From: Parachlamydiaceae bacterium
GTDB taxonomy: Bacteria; Chlamydiota; Chlamydiia; Chlamydiales; Parachlamydiaceae
Reading direction: 5' to 3'
Assembly: GCA_013817115.1 (NCBI GenBank)
Contig: JACDDG010000200.1
Location: forward strand, 1 to 5,233
DNA length: 5,233 nt
This document shows, piece by piece, positions 1 to 5,150 of the stretch. The translations under genes were made by a program, and so were the position numbers. The notes under the pieces were generated by a model, which had not been told where the DNA came from, made no database searches, and saw only the letters and a list, made by a program, of their open reading frames with translations. The first letter of the stretch is position 1. Every line of letters starts with the position of its first letter.

Positions 1-87
1 ATATTATAATATGGGGTCGTTTTTGATCGCTTAATCGCGGGAGCTTTCTCTTTGCCAAAATCCAAAATTTGGACGCACTTCGGTATA
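1..87 (+). repeat. Right half of a dispersed 161-bp palindromic repeat (copy P1)
   Basis: This segment starts on the AT-rich centre ATATTATAATAT and runs outward to CGCACTTCGGTATA. It is nearly the same as 4511-4597: the same centre, the same TTAATCGCGGGAG block, the same TCCAAAATTTGGACGCACTT block and the same end, differing at a handful of positions. The reverse complement of the family also appears at 4437-4510 and 5151-5233. Because the complete copy at 4437-4597 is a palindrome around this centre, P1 looks like the right half of a copy whose left half lies outside the window. It carries no coding capacity and no transposase. A non-autonomous, MITE-like element is the best guess. Confidence 0.8.
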
Positions 88-95
88 AGTGCGTC
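72..95. repeat. Perfect 9-bp hairpin at the outer end of palindrome copy P1
   Basis: GACGCACTT (72-80) and AAGTGCGTC (87-95) are exact reverse complements separated by the 6-base loop CGGTAT. The left arm is the normal outer end of the palindrome. The right arm repeats the start of a left-hand end (GAAGTGCGTC), so this may be a remnant of a second repeat copy abutting the first. No T-run follows, so it is not an obvious intrinsic terminator. Confidence 0.5.
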
Positions 96-122
96 TGGAC
101 AAAGTCAATTAAGATATTGTGA

Positions 123-151
123 ACTCTCGTAGAGTCTTATATATTTTTTTT
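123..151 (+). terminator. Weak intrinsic-terminator-like hairpin with T-rich tail
   Basis: ACTCT (123-127) and AGAGT (131-135) form a 5-bp stem with a 3-base loop, followed by a T-rich run (137-151) that includes eight consecutive T. This would stop plus-strand transcription entering from the left, either from an upstream gene outside the window or from within the repeat. The stem is short, so the call is tentative. Confidence 0.35.
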
Positions 152-176
152 ATTAGTTCAGTGAAAGAAGTTAAGG

Positions 177-206
177 TTGCTAATTAATATAATATTTAGG
201 TACAAT
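177..206 (+). promoter_or_regulatory. Candidate sigma-70-type promoter for the 503-aa gene
   Basis: TTGCTA (177-182) as the -35 box is followed after 18 bases by TACAAT (201-206), one mismatch from the -10 consensus TATAAT. Transcription would start about 30 bases before the ATG at 243. A ribosome binding site, AGGAG, sits at 234-238, four bases before the start codon. The region is very AT-rich, so other -10-like matches exist by chance. Confidence 0.45.
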
Positions 207-242
207 AAACAAGTATATTAATATAATTTAAATAGGAGATCT

Positions 243-1754
243 ATGAATTTAAATCCCATAAACGAATGTGGTTCTACAAGACCCTCTCAATCTCGTTTCA
301 CTTTGAGTAACATATGTCATATTTTAGGAAGAAGTTATCGCTTTGTGAGTAATATTTCCTGTGAAGGCTTATTGTTAATTTATAATTTGTTTTTTAAAGC
401 AGTCGCGTGGACCAAGAAATTATTTGGAGTAATTCAGGCTAATATACAAACTGCCTCACTGGATCCATCGACCGAGCCGCAGCAACCCACAAAACCTGTG
501 TCTGGAAATGATTCTGCTGCATCGGACAAAAAGATCATTACAGTCGACAATAAGACATCTTTTATCTCTCAGAAATCGACAAGAACATCTCGTGAGGTAT
601 TGTCAACTTCAGTAGAAAAAAAACAAGAATCTCTTCGAGTATTAAACACATTTCCCGAATGCGAGATGCTGAATAGGTTATTAGAAAAATTTTGCATGTC
701 TTTTTCCGCAAAAAAAAATGCTGAATTACATGCGAGAAATTTTTTTGTAGAATTTGAAACGGCCATTAGCAATTTAGATGTCGGAACAAAAAATGAAATG
801 ATTTCTCAGCTTATTGTTCGTCAGAAAGAAATTGAATATACGCTGTCAAAGTACATAAAACCTGCATTTTCAAACATTACTGGAGAAGCTAAGCATGAAT
901 GTTTTAGTAAATCAGATATCGATGATCTAAAGAAACATTTCTTCGGAATAAACTTTGCTTTTTTTGTTATTGAAAATGCACCAATCGAAAATCTAGATTC
1001 ACTTCGTCGCTATATGCAAATGTTTAGAAATGTCGATATTTTTACTGAAAATGTTTCACTTGAGGTTTTATCAGATATTTTATCTCGATTATCAAATTCG
1101 GTGATAAGTGCATCCTCTTTTAAATTCGAAACACTGAAATCTCAAATCGAATTTTTAGAAGATCAAATTAAAAAAGGAGTTAGCATCAGCAAGCAAAGGC
1201 TTCAACCAGAAGTTTTAGCTGTTGAATATGATTCCGAATCGGATGAATCTGAAGAAGGAGAAGGAGAATTTGTGGTTAGCGCTACGATTCACAATTTTAA
1301 CTTACAAAAAATGTTATATGAATCGAACGACATTCATGAAACAGTTCTTAGCTCACTAAAAAAACGTGCTGCTCTGTGTCGGTTGGAGGAGTATAATTCT
1401 AAGATATTTAATCCAGTAACTTTTCTGCGAATTCTTCGCGATGTAGACCATTATGTCGGGGATATCGAGGCTTCGCATGAATTATTTGCACCATTGCAAG
1501 AAGCTTTTGATAAACTCACTTTGAAGTATTCAGATAGTAATACAGTTTTCGACATGTTCGATTTAAATAAAATAAAAGTCCCTCATAGTATCTTGGCTAA
1601 AAAATTGGGTGCAGCAGCATTATCTGATGAGACAGTTAGTATTATACCTGATACAGATGATGACTTATTAATAACTAGTTTGTATCAGCAAGAAGAAAAT
1701 GCAGCTATTTTTGAAGCAGATCTTCAGTTTGCTCGCAATTTAGCTGGGTACTGA
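243..1754 (+). CDS. Hypothetical 503-aa protein with acidic linker, possible secreted or membrane-associated protein
   Basis: I do not recognise this protein. The ATG at 243 has AGGAG four bases upstream and a candidate promoter ahead of it. The N-terminus (residues 1-40) is rich in Ser, Asn and Arg. Residues about 41-63 are hydrophobic (GLLLIYNLFFKAVAW) and could be one membrane segment or an amphipathic helix. A Ser/Thr/Pro/Gln-rich, probably disordered stretch follows (about 70-122). Residues about 125-320 and 345-500 look mainly alpha-helical, separated by a strongly acidic linker at 328-342 (9 of 15 residues Asp or Glu, with SESDESEEGEGE). There is no enzyme motif and no repeat that I can name. 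Length and codon use look like an intact AT-rich native gene. It stands alone on the plus strand, convergent with epmA. The disordered N-terminus would suit a chlamydial type III effector or inclusion protein, but that is only inference. Confidence 0.85.
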   Translation: MNLNPINECGSTRPSQSRFTLSNICHILGRSYRFVSNISCEGLLLIYNLFFKAVAWTKKLFGVIQANIQTASLDPSTEPQQPTKPVSGNDSAASDKKIITVDNKTSFISQKSTRTSREVLSTSVEKKQESLRVLNTFPECEMLNRLLEKFCMSFSAKKNAELHARNFFVEFETAISNLDVGTKNEMISQLIVRQKEIEYTLSKYIKPAFSNITGEAKHECFSKSDIDDLKKHFFGINFAFFVIENAPIENLDSLRRYMQMFRNVDIFTENVSLEVLSDILSRLSNSVISASSFKFETLKSQIEFLEDQIKKGVSISKQRLQPEVLAVEYDSESDESEEGEGEFVVSATIHNFNLQKMLYESNDIHETVLSSLKKRAALCRLEEYNSKIFNPVTFLRILRDVDHYVGDIEASHELFAPLQEAFDKLTLKYSDSNTVFDMFDLNKIKVPHSILAKKLGAAALSDETVSIIPDTDDDLLITSLYQQEENAAIFEADLQFARNLAGY

Positions 1755-1835
1755 CTGAACTGTCTTAAATTAGTTTAAAATTACGAATTGGATAAAATTT
1801 TAATTGCATAAGACACTATTTGCCAAGCATTTTAC

Positions 1836-1857
1836 TTGCTAGTCGGTGTACTAGCAA
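1836..1857. terminator. Hairpin in the convergent gap, possible bidirectional terminator
   Basis: TTGCTAGT (1836-1843) and ACTAGCAA (1850-1857) are exact reverse complements with a 6-base loop. The hairpin lies between the stop of the plus-strand orphan gene (1754) and the stop of epmA (1869), where a shared terminator is expected. No clear T-run follows on either strand, so it is either a weak terminator or an RNA 3'-end stabiliser. The rest of the 114-bp gap shows nothing else. Confidence 0.4.
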
Positions 1858-1868
1858 CTTGCGATACG

Positions 1869-2816
1869 TTACGCCTGGTCCCAACCAAAAGTGATGATCT
1901 CTGAGATGTTTTTTACCTGATGGCGCAACATCATTAGGCGGTCTACGCCGACAGCAACTCCGCAACAATCCGGCAAGCCCTTTTCAAGAGCACCTAGAAA
2001 GCGTTCATCCAAGGGAAGAGTTTCCTTTCCTAAATTTTTTCGTTCAAGATTGGCTTCGTTGAATCTAATGCGCTGTTCTTTAGGGTCTGCCAGTTCATGA
2101 TAGCCGTTAGCTAGTTCTATACCCTGGAAGTAAACTTCAAAACGCTCGGCAACATCTCCCTCAGGACGAAGTCTAGTCTTTGCTAAAGCAGCTTGTGAAG
2201 CTGGATAGTAAGCCAGAGCGATGAGATTGTCTTTCCCAAGATGCGGTTCTATGAGCATTCCCAAAATTAAATTCAGCAAATTATCCTTGCTTTCTTCTTC
2301 GACACCACTATAGAGGGGGAGTTGATGGTCGTTGAGAATCTTCAGCAAGTCTTGGCAAGAACTTTTATAGGGATCTATTCCTACATAATTTTGAAATGCA
2401 TCATGATAGCTTAAAATGCATCCTTGAATAGGCCCTAGAAATACTCTGACAAAATCGAGGGTTTCATTCATCATTTCTTCAAAAGTGAAGCCTAAGCGGT
2501 ACCACTCAGCCATCATAAATTCGGGATTATGCTTAGTCCCGGTTTCCTCTTGTCGAAAAACATGTGCCAGCTGGAAGATGTCACCAATTCCCTCTGTAAG
2601 GAGCCGCTTCATCCCGTATTCCGGAGAAGAGTGAAGATAACGTTTTCCTGTTTTATGTTCTGTAGGGATGAGGTCGATATGTGCATCGATAGAAGCTGCT
2701 GAGGTGATCAGAGGGCAGTCGACTTCAAGCATATTTCGCGAATAAAAGAATTGTCGCGCGGCCGCCAGCATTTTGGAGCGGTCGCGCAGAATTTTTAGTC
2801 TAGAATTTTCAATCAT
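1869..2816 (-). CDS. epmA: EF-P--(R)-beta-lysine ligase EpmA (PoxA/GenX, LysRS-like)
   Basis: EpmA activates (R)-beta-lysine with ATP and attaches it to the conserved Lys34 of elongation factor P, in the cytoplasm. The 315-residue protein is the class II lysyl-tRNA synthetase catalytic core without the N-terminal anticodon-binding OB domain, matching the usual EpmA length of about 325. Visible landmarks are motif 1 (EVDCPLI, 31-37), SPEYGMKRLL (64-73), motif 2 (FRQEETGTKHNPEF, 87-100, then EWYR, 104-107), PASQAAL (205-211), ERFEVYFQGIELANGYHEL (224-242) and motif 3 (GVAVGVDRLMML, 286-297). These blocks match remembered E. coli EpmA closely. The ATG overlaps the efp stop as ATGA and has only a weak ribosome binding site, so translation is probably coupled to efp. 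The beta-lysine source, EpmB (a lysine 2,3-aminomutase), is not in the window. No truncation or lost motif is seen. Confidence 0.95.
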   Translation of the reverse strand: MIENSRLKILRDRSKMLAAARQFFYSRNMLEVDCPLITSAASIDAHIDLIPTEHKTGKRYLHSSPEYGMKRLLTEGIGDIFQLAHVFRQEETGTKHNPEFMMAEWYRLGFTFEEMMNETLDFVRVFLGPIQGCILSYHDAFQNYVGIDPYKSSCQDLLKILNDHQLPLYSGVEEESKDNLLNLILGMLIEPHLGKDNLIALAYYPASQAALAKTRLRPEGDVAERFEVYFQGIELANGYHELADPKEQRIRFNEANLERKNLGKETLPLDERFLGALEKGLPDCCGVAVGVDRLMMLRHQVKNISEIITFGWDQA

Positions 2817-3382
2817 GATACGCGAGAGACGTACTCTCCGTTGCGAGTATCAATTTTAACTTTTTCGCCTTCTTCGATAAAAATAGGCACTTGGATTTTG
2901 GCGCCAGTTTCTAAAATCGCAGGCTTTAAAACGCGTCCTGAAGCTGTGTTACCGCGGTCACCTGGTGCAGTTTCAGTAATGCGGAATTCCATGAAAGTTG
3001 CAGGCTCCACGCTGACAGGGTTGCCGTTATAGATAAGAATGCCATACATTGAATCTTCAAGTAACCATTGCTCATTATCGCCAATGTTCTCTAGAGGAAT
3101 TGAAATTTGTTCAAATGTAACTTCATCCATAAACACTACACTGGTAGGCTCTTTGTAAAGCATCCGCATTTCAGTTTCGACAACATCTGCAAGGTCAAGT
3201 TTCTCACCTGACTTAAAAGTGCGTTCCATCACACGACCTGTCAGCAAATGTTTGAGTCTGACGCGGTTAAAGGCTTGACCTTTGCCAGGTTTGACAAATT
3301 CGTTTGTGACGATGGCGTAGGGATTCCCTTCCATTTCAACTTTCATGCCGGATTTGAATTCATTTGTGCTTACTTGTGCCAT
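2813..3382 (-). CDS. efp: Elongation factor P (EpmA-modified type)
   Basis: EF-P binds between the ribosomal P and E sites and promotes peptide bonds at consecutive prolines. The protein shows the full three-domain family length. The N-terminal KOW-like domain has EFVKPGKGQAF (28-38) with the modifiable Lys34 in its PGKGQ loop. Two OB-type domains follow, and the C-terminal signature NGEYVSRV is at the end. An in-frame ATG lies six bases upstream at 3388, but the only ribosome binding sequence (GAGG, 3389-3392) touches that codon directly and stands six bases from the ATG at 3382. The shorter 189-aa form also puts the target lysine at position 34, as in E. coli, so I chose 3382. The Lys in PGKGQ and the adjacent epmA indicate the beta-lysylated type, not the rhamnosylated (Arg) type. 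Chlamydiae generally carry two efp paralogues; this is the one paired with epmA. Confidence 0.96.
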   Translation of the reverse strand: MAQVSTNEFKSGMKVEMEGNPYAIVTNEFVKPGKGQAFNRVRLKHLLTGRVMERTFKSGEKLDLADVVETEMRMLYKEPTSVVFMDEVTFEQISIPLENIGDNEQWLLEDSMYGILIYNGNPVSVEPATFMEFRITETAPGDRGNTASGRVLKPAILETGAKIQVPIFIEEGEKVKIDTRNGEYVSRVS

Positions 3383-3388
3383 AGCCAT

Positions 3389-3392
3389 CCTC
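3389..3392 (-). promoter_or_regulatory. Ribosome binding site that decides the efp start
   Basis: GAGG on the minus strand abuts the first ATG (3388) with no spacer, which is not workable. It lies six bases from the second in-frame ATG (3382), which is near the optimum. It therefore supports the shorter EF-P. Confidence 0.65.
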
Positions 3393-3418
3393 GTGGGGGT
3401 AAATAGGATAAAAGCATG

Positions 3419-3448
3419 ATGTTATCATATGTGGACATCTTTTGTCTA
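3419..3448 (-). promoter_or_regulatory. Candidate efp-epmA promoter with extended -10
   Basis: On the minus strand, TAGACA (3448-3443) is one mismatch from the -35 consensus. It is followed after 18 bases by TAACAT (3424-3419), preceded by TG one base upstream as in extended -10 promoters. This gives a leader of about 30 bases before the efp start. It supports separate transcription of efp-epmA from the upstream SET gene. It was found by eye only. Confidence 0.45.
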
Positions 3449-3470
3449 TAGTGCGGAAACGAAAAGTAAA

Positions 3471-3498
3471 GGTATAAAATAGGTCGTAGGTTTATACC
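3471..3498 (-). terminator. Candidate terminator downstream of the SET gene
   Basis: GGTATAAA and TTTATACC form an exact 8-bp stem with a 12-base loop, 12 bases after the SET stop codon. On the minus strand it is followed by TTTACTTTT, a broken T-tract. The stem is AT-rich and would be weak. Its position between the SET stop and the candidate efp promoter fits a transcript end. Confidence 0.4.
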
Positions 3499-3510
3499 AA
3501 AATTGGAATG

Positions 3511-4332
3511 TTATTCGGTATAATCCTTAATTTCTTTCTTTTCTCGATTTTCCCAGAAGTCTTTTCCATAGTTATAGGTTAATTGAGTTCCGGCTTTCAC
3601 AAATGAATTTGTGATAAATACAATGTGTAATATATTTCTTTCGCATAGGCATATGGGAGTGAGGTTGGGGGTGTCACTATGGTTGATAAATCTTGTTTCA
3701 TTCCCTTCGTTAAGAGCATCAATAATCGTATAGTTCCATGACCAAAATTTCGTCGGATAGTGAAAACAATATTCATTCTGATTACGATTAAAACGATACA
3801 ATCGACGTACGACCCCAGTAAATTCCCCAATAAACGTTCCTTGAGGAAGATCTTTTCTAGCGAAAAGGCCGTAACCCAATTCATTATCAATCCAACGAAT
3901 CGTCGCATTTCGAATAGCACCAGAAGTTAATTCACATTGAAATTTTTCAGCAAGAGCTCGATTTTCCTCTCCTAGAAAGCTTGTGTGTAAAGTCCATGGA
4001 CAGTTACTACGCATTTCTTTAAAAAAATTGTAATTCTGAAAATTGAGATGGCTGCGATATTTGACATGAAAATGATTATTGAATATCTCCGGAGTGAAAT
4101 TTACAGCTTTGAATTCTCCGGGTTTGATGACTCCAATTTTTTGTTTGGTGTCAGGTGATAAAATTTTTATGACTCCTTCTTTTCCTAGATACTCAGCGAG
4201 TTCTAGAGCTGTAAATCCTAAAGAATTCTTTAAAGATTTAAGGTCTGAATTGATTGCTAAGCTTCGAAGTGCATCATAATCTTCTTTAAGCACAGCAAGG
4301 TGTAGGGGTGATACTTCATTGAAATTGTCCAT
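3511..4332 (-). CDS. Ankyrin-repeat SET-domain protein, probable lysine methyltransferase effector
   Basis: SET domains transfer methyl groups from S-adenosylmethionine to lysine side chains; bacterial ones in intracellular species often act on host histones. In this 273-aa protein, residues 6-30 (SPLHLAVLKEDYDALRSLA) and 37-60 (GFTALELAEYLGKEGVIKIL) look like two ankyrin repeats. A linker region follows (61-140). The SET domain spans about 143-265, with ELGYGLFARKDLPQGTFIGE (151-170), RFINHSDTPN (214-223, the SAM-binding pseudoknot) and LTYNYG (251-256, with the catalytic Tyr), so it looks catalytically intact. No Cys-rich post-SET zinc motif follows. The start is the ATG at 4332, preceded by AAAGGA 11 bases upstream. 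An in-frame GTG at 4386 has no ribosome binding site and lies inside a small hairpin. Related ideas are Legionella RomA/LegAS4 (SET plus ankyrin) and chlamydial NUE. Secretion and the histone target are inferences, and methylation of a bacterial protein is possible. Confidence 0.88.
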   Translation of the reverse strand: MDNFNEVSPLHLAVLKEDYDALRSLAINSDLKSLKNSLGFTALELAEYLGKEGVIKILSPDTKQKIGVIKPGEFKAVNFTPEIFNNHFHVKYRSHLNFQNYNFFKEMRSNCPWTLHTSFLGEENRALAEKFQCELTSGAIRNATIRWIDNELGYGLFARKDLPQGTFIGEFTGVVRRLYRFNRNQNEYCFHYPTKFWSWNYTIIDALNEGNETRFINHSDTPNLTPICLCERNILHIVFITNSFVKAGTQLTYNYGKDFWENREKKEIKDYTE

Positions 4333-4379
4333 TTTTCTGTCAGTCCTTTCGATACAAGTAAATAGATTCCTCTTGAGCG

Positions 4380-4395
4380 GGTGCACTAATGCACC
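4380..4395. repeat. Small perfect dyad upstream of the SET gene
   Basis: GGTGCA (4380-4385) and TGCACC (4390-4395) form a 6-bp perfect inverted repeat around the loop CTAA, about 50 bases upstream of the chosen SET start. It could be an operator, a leader hairpin in the SET mRNA, or chance. It covers the alternative GTG codon at 4386, which argues against that codon as a start. I saw no convincing promoter boxes next to it. Confidence 0.35.
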
Positions 4396-4436
4396 GTGTC
4401 ATTTAAATTGTCGTTAATTCCCAAGCGGGTAGGGTG

Positions 4437-4597
4437 TATACAGAAGTGCGTCCAAATTTTAGATTTTGGCTTTGAGAAAGCCCCTGGATTAATCGATCAA
4501 AAATGACCCAATATTATAATATGGGGTAGTTTTTATCGCTTAATCGCGGGAGTTTTCTCAAAGCCAAAAATCCAAAATTTGGACGCACTTCGGTATA
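4437..4597. repeat. Complete 161-bp palindromic repeat (copy P2), MITE-like
   Basis: The two halves are imperfect reverse complements around ATATTATAATAT (4511-4522). They share the outer end GAAGTGCGTCC / GGACGCACTT, the TCCAAAATTTGGA block, the TTAATCG block and CCC/GGG flanks next to the centre. Each half matches the half-copies at the window edges. In all four ends visible, a TA dinucleotide directly adjoins the CNGAAG/CTTCGG terminus, which would fit a TA target duplication of the IS630/Tc1-mariner kind. The TA may instead be part of the repeat itself. There is no open reading frame of note. The palindrome could form a cruciform in DNA or a long hairpin in RNA, which might also end transcription from either side. 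Confidence 0.85.
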
Positions 4598-4695
4598 GAG
4601 TTAAGGTGTTATTTTTGACTAAATCCGAGGCAAATTTTTGTTAGGCATCTGTACAGTCAGGTGTCCAGAGCTCCAGAGGAGCGGTATATGTCAAG

Positions 4696-4732
4696 CCCAT
4701 AGAGATGGCCTTGAAGGGGCCAAAACTATGGG
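4696..4732. repeat. Nested hairpin in the left arm of the fold-back (CCCATAG/CTATGGG)
   Basis: CCCATAG (4696-4702) pairs with CTATGGG (4726-4732). Inside it, TGGCC (4706-4710) pairs with GGCCA (4718-4722). The right arm keeps the same outer stem at 4967-4973 with 4994-5000, but the inner stem is not preserved there. Confidence 0.7.
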
Positions 4733-4780
4733 TCGATTAATAATTGCCGCAGAGCTTTTGAAGAGCGATAGAAGTCTATT

Positions 4781-4812
4781 CCTGGGTGAAGCCCTGAAAG
4801 GGCAAACCCGGG
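4781..4812. repeat. Nested hairpin in the left arm (GCCCT/AGGGC)
   Basis: An inner stem GCCCT (4791-4795) with AGGGC (4799-4803) and a 3-base loop sits within an outer stem CCTGGGT (4781-4787) with ACCCGGG (4806-4812), which contains one G-T pair. Its counterpart in the right arm is at 4889-4917. Confidence 0.7.
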
Positions 4813-4888
4813 GTTGATCATATCCACCTATTAGTGATGATGAATCATGCGAATTCATTCCTAAAATTTTGGGGTTATGTTCTACCCC

Positions 4889-4917
4889 CGGGTTTGCCCC
4901 CGTTGGGGCTGCACCCG
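4889..4917. repeat. Nested hairpin in the right arm (GCCCC/GGGGC)
   Basis: An inner stem GCCCC (4896-4900) with GGGGC (4905-4909) sits within an outer stem CGGGT (4889-4893) with ACCCG (4913-4917). It occupies the mirror position of the left-arm hairpin at 4781-4812, and its stem is kept despite base changes. Confidence 0.7.
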
Positions 4918-4966
4918 AGGAAAGACATCTACCGCCTTTCAGAGCTCTATTTCATTAGTGAATCAA

Positions 4967-5000
4967 CCCATAGTTTGCCCCTCAGTCGCTACGCTATGGG
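4967..5000. repeat. Nested hairpin in the right arm (CCCATAG/CTATGGG)
   Basis: CCCATAG (4967-4973) pairs with CTATGGG (4994-5000), mirroring the left-arm hairpin at 4696-4732. The 20-base interior does not form an equally good inner stem. Confidence 0.65.
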
Positions 5001-5060
5001 CTATACATCTGCCGCTCCCTCGGAGCTCAGGGCAGATTACTGACTGTACGGACGCCTAGG

Positions 5061-5150
5061 GCTTAGACGCATAAAATTTGTGGATAAAATTTACCGTCAT
5101 ATTCTAAACACTTTTTACCTTTAATTCTACTCCCTACCCGAGGGTTATGC
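5061..5150. other. AT-rich spacer with no recognised feature
   Basis: This spacer lies between the fold-back and the third palindrome copy. I see no gene, promoter or repeat here beyond a short CCCTACCCG (5132-5140) that is the reverse complement of CGGGTAGGG at 4426-4434, just outside the left end of the complete palindrome. The equivalent spacer on the other side (4598-4639) is also featureless. Confidence 0.5.

Larger units (their letters stand above)
4640..5060. repeat. About 420-bp multi-hairpin fold-back element
   Basis: The left arm (4640-4835) and right arm (4860-5060) are imperfect reverse complements over most of their length. Matching blocks are 4640-4660 with 5040-5060 (outer ends, GTACAGTCAG / CTGACTGTAC), 4664-4704 with 4992-5032 (GAGCTCC, GGAGCGG, GCCCATAG), 4724-4744 with 4954-4975 (AACTATGGGT, GATT), and 4750-4825 with about 4875-4945 (GAGCT, CAAACCCGGGG). 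The tip is a 6-bp hairpin, ATGAAT/ATTCAT (4840-4858). Each arm also contains its own smaller hairpins. The DNA is visibly richer in G and C than the genes nearby. No SD-led gene is convincing here; short open frames across it have no recognisable product. A non-autonomous mobile repeat or a structured non-coding RNA are the main options. Confidence 0.85.

Noticed and set aside
569..772. Minus-strand 67-codon open frame
   Set aside because: It is antisense to the 503-aa gene, with no ribosome binding site or known motif.
1869..2816. Canonical lysyl-tRNA synthetase
   Set aside because: The protein lacks the N-terminal anticodon-binding domain, has EpmA-specific blocks and length, and sits next to efp.
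2841..3032. Plus-strand 63-codon open frame
   Set aside because: It is antisense to efp, which is certain from its conserved sequence.
3597..3920. Minus-strand 107-codon open frame
   Set aside because: It is in another frame of the SET gene, whose conserved motifs show which frame is real.
4079..4279. Plus-strand 66-codon open frame
   Set aside because: It is antisense to the N-terminal half of the ankyrin-SET gene.
4333..4386. GTG start extending the SET protein by 18 residues
   Set aside because: There is no ribosome binding site before the GTG, it lies in a small hairpin, and the ATG at 4332 has AAAGGA upstream.
4834..5059. Two overlapping plus-strand open frames of 69 and 60 codons
   Set aside because: They lie wholly inside the fold-back element, have no ribosome binding site of note, show no recognisable domain, and are explained by the G+C-rich repeat lacking stop codons.
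4640..5060. Group II intron or known riboswitch
   Set aside because: I see no group II domain V/VI signature, no reverse transcriptase and no recognisable aptamer core. The long mirror symmetry fits a fold-back repeat better.
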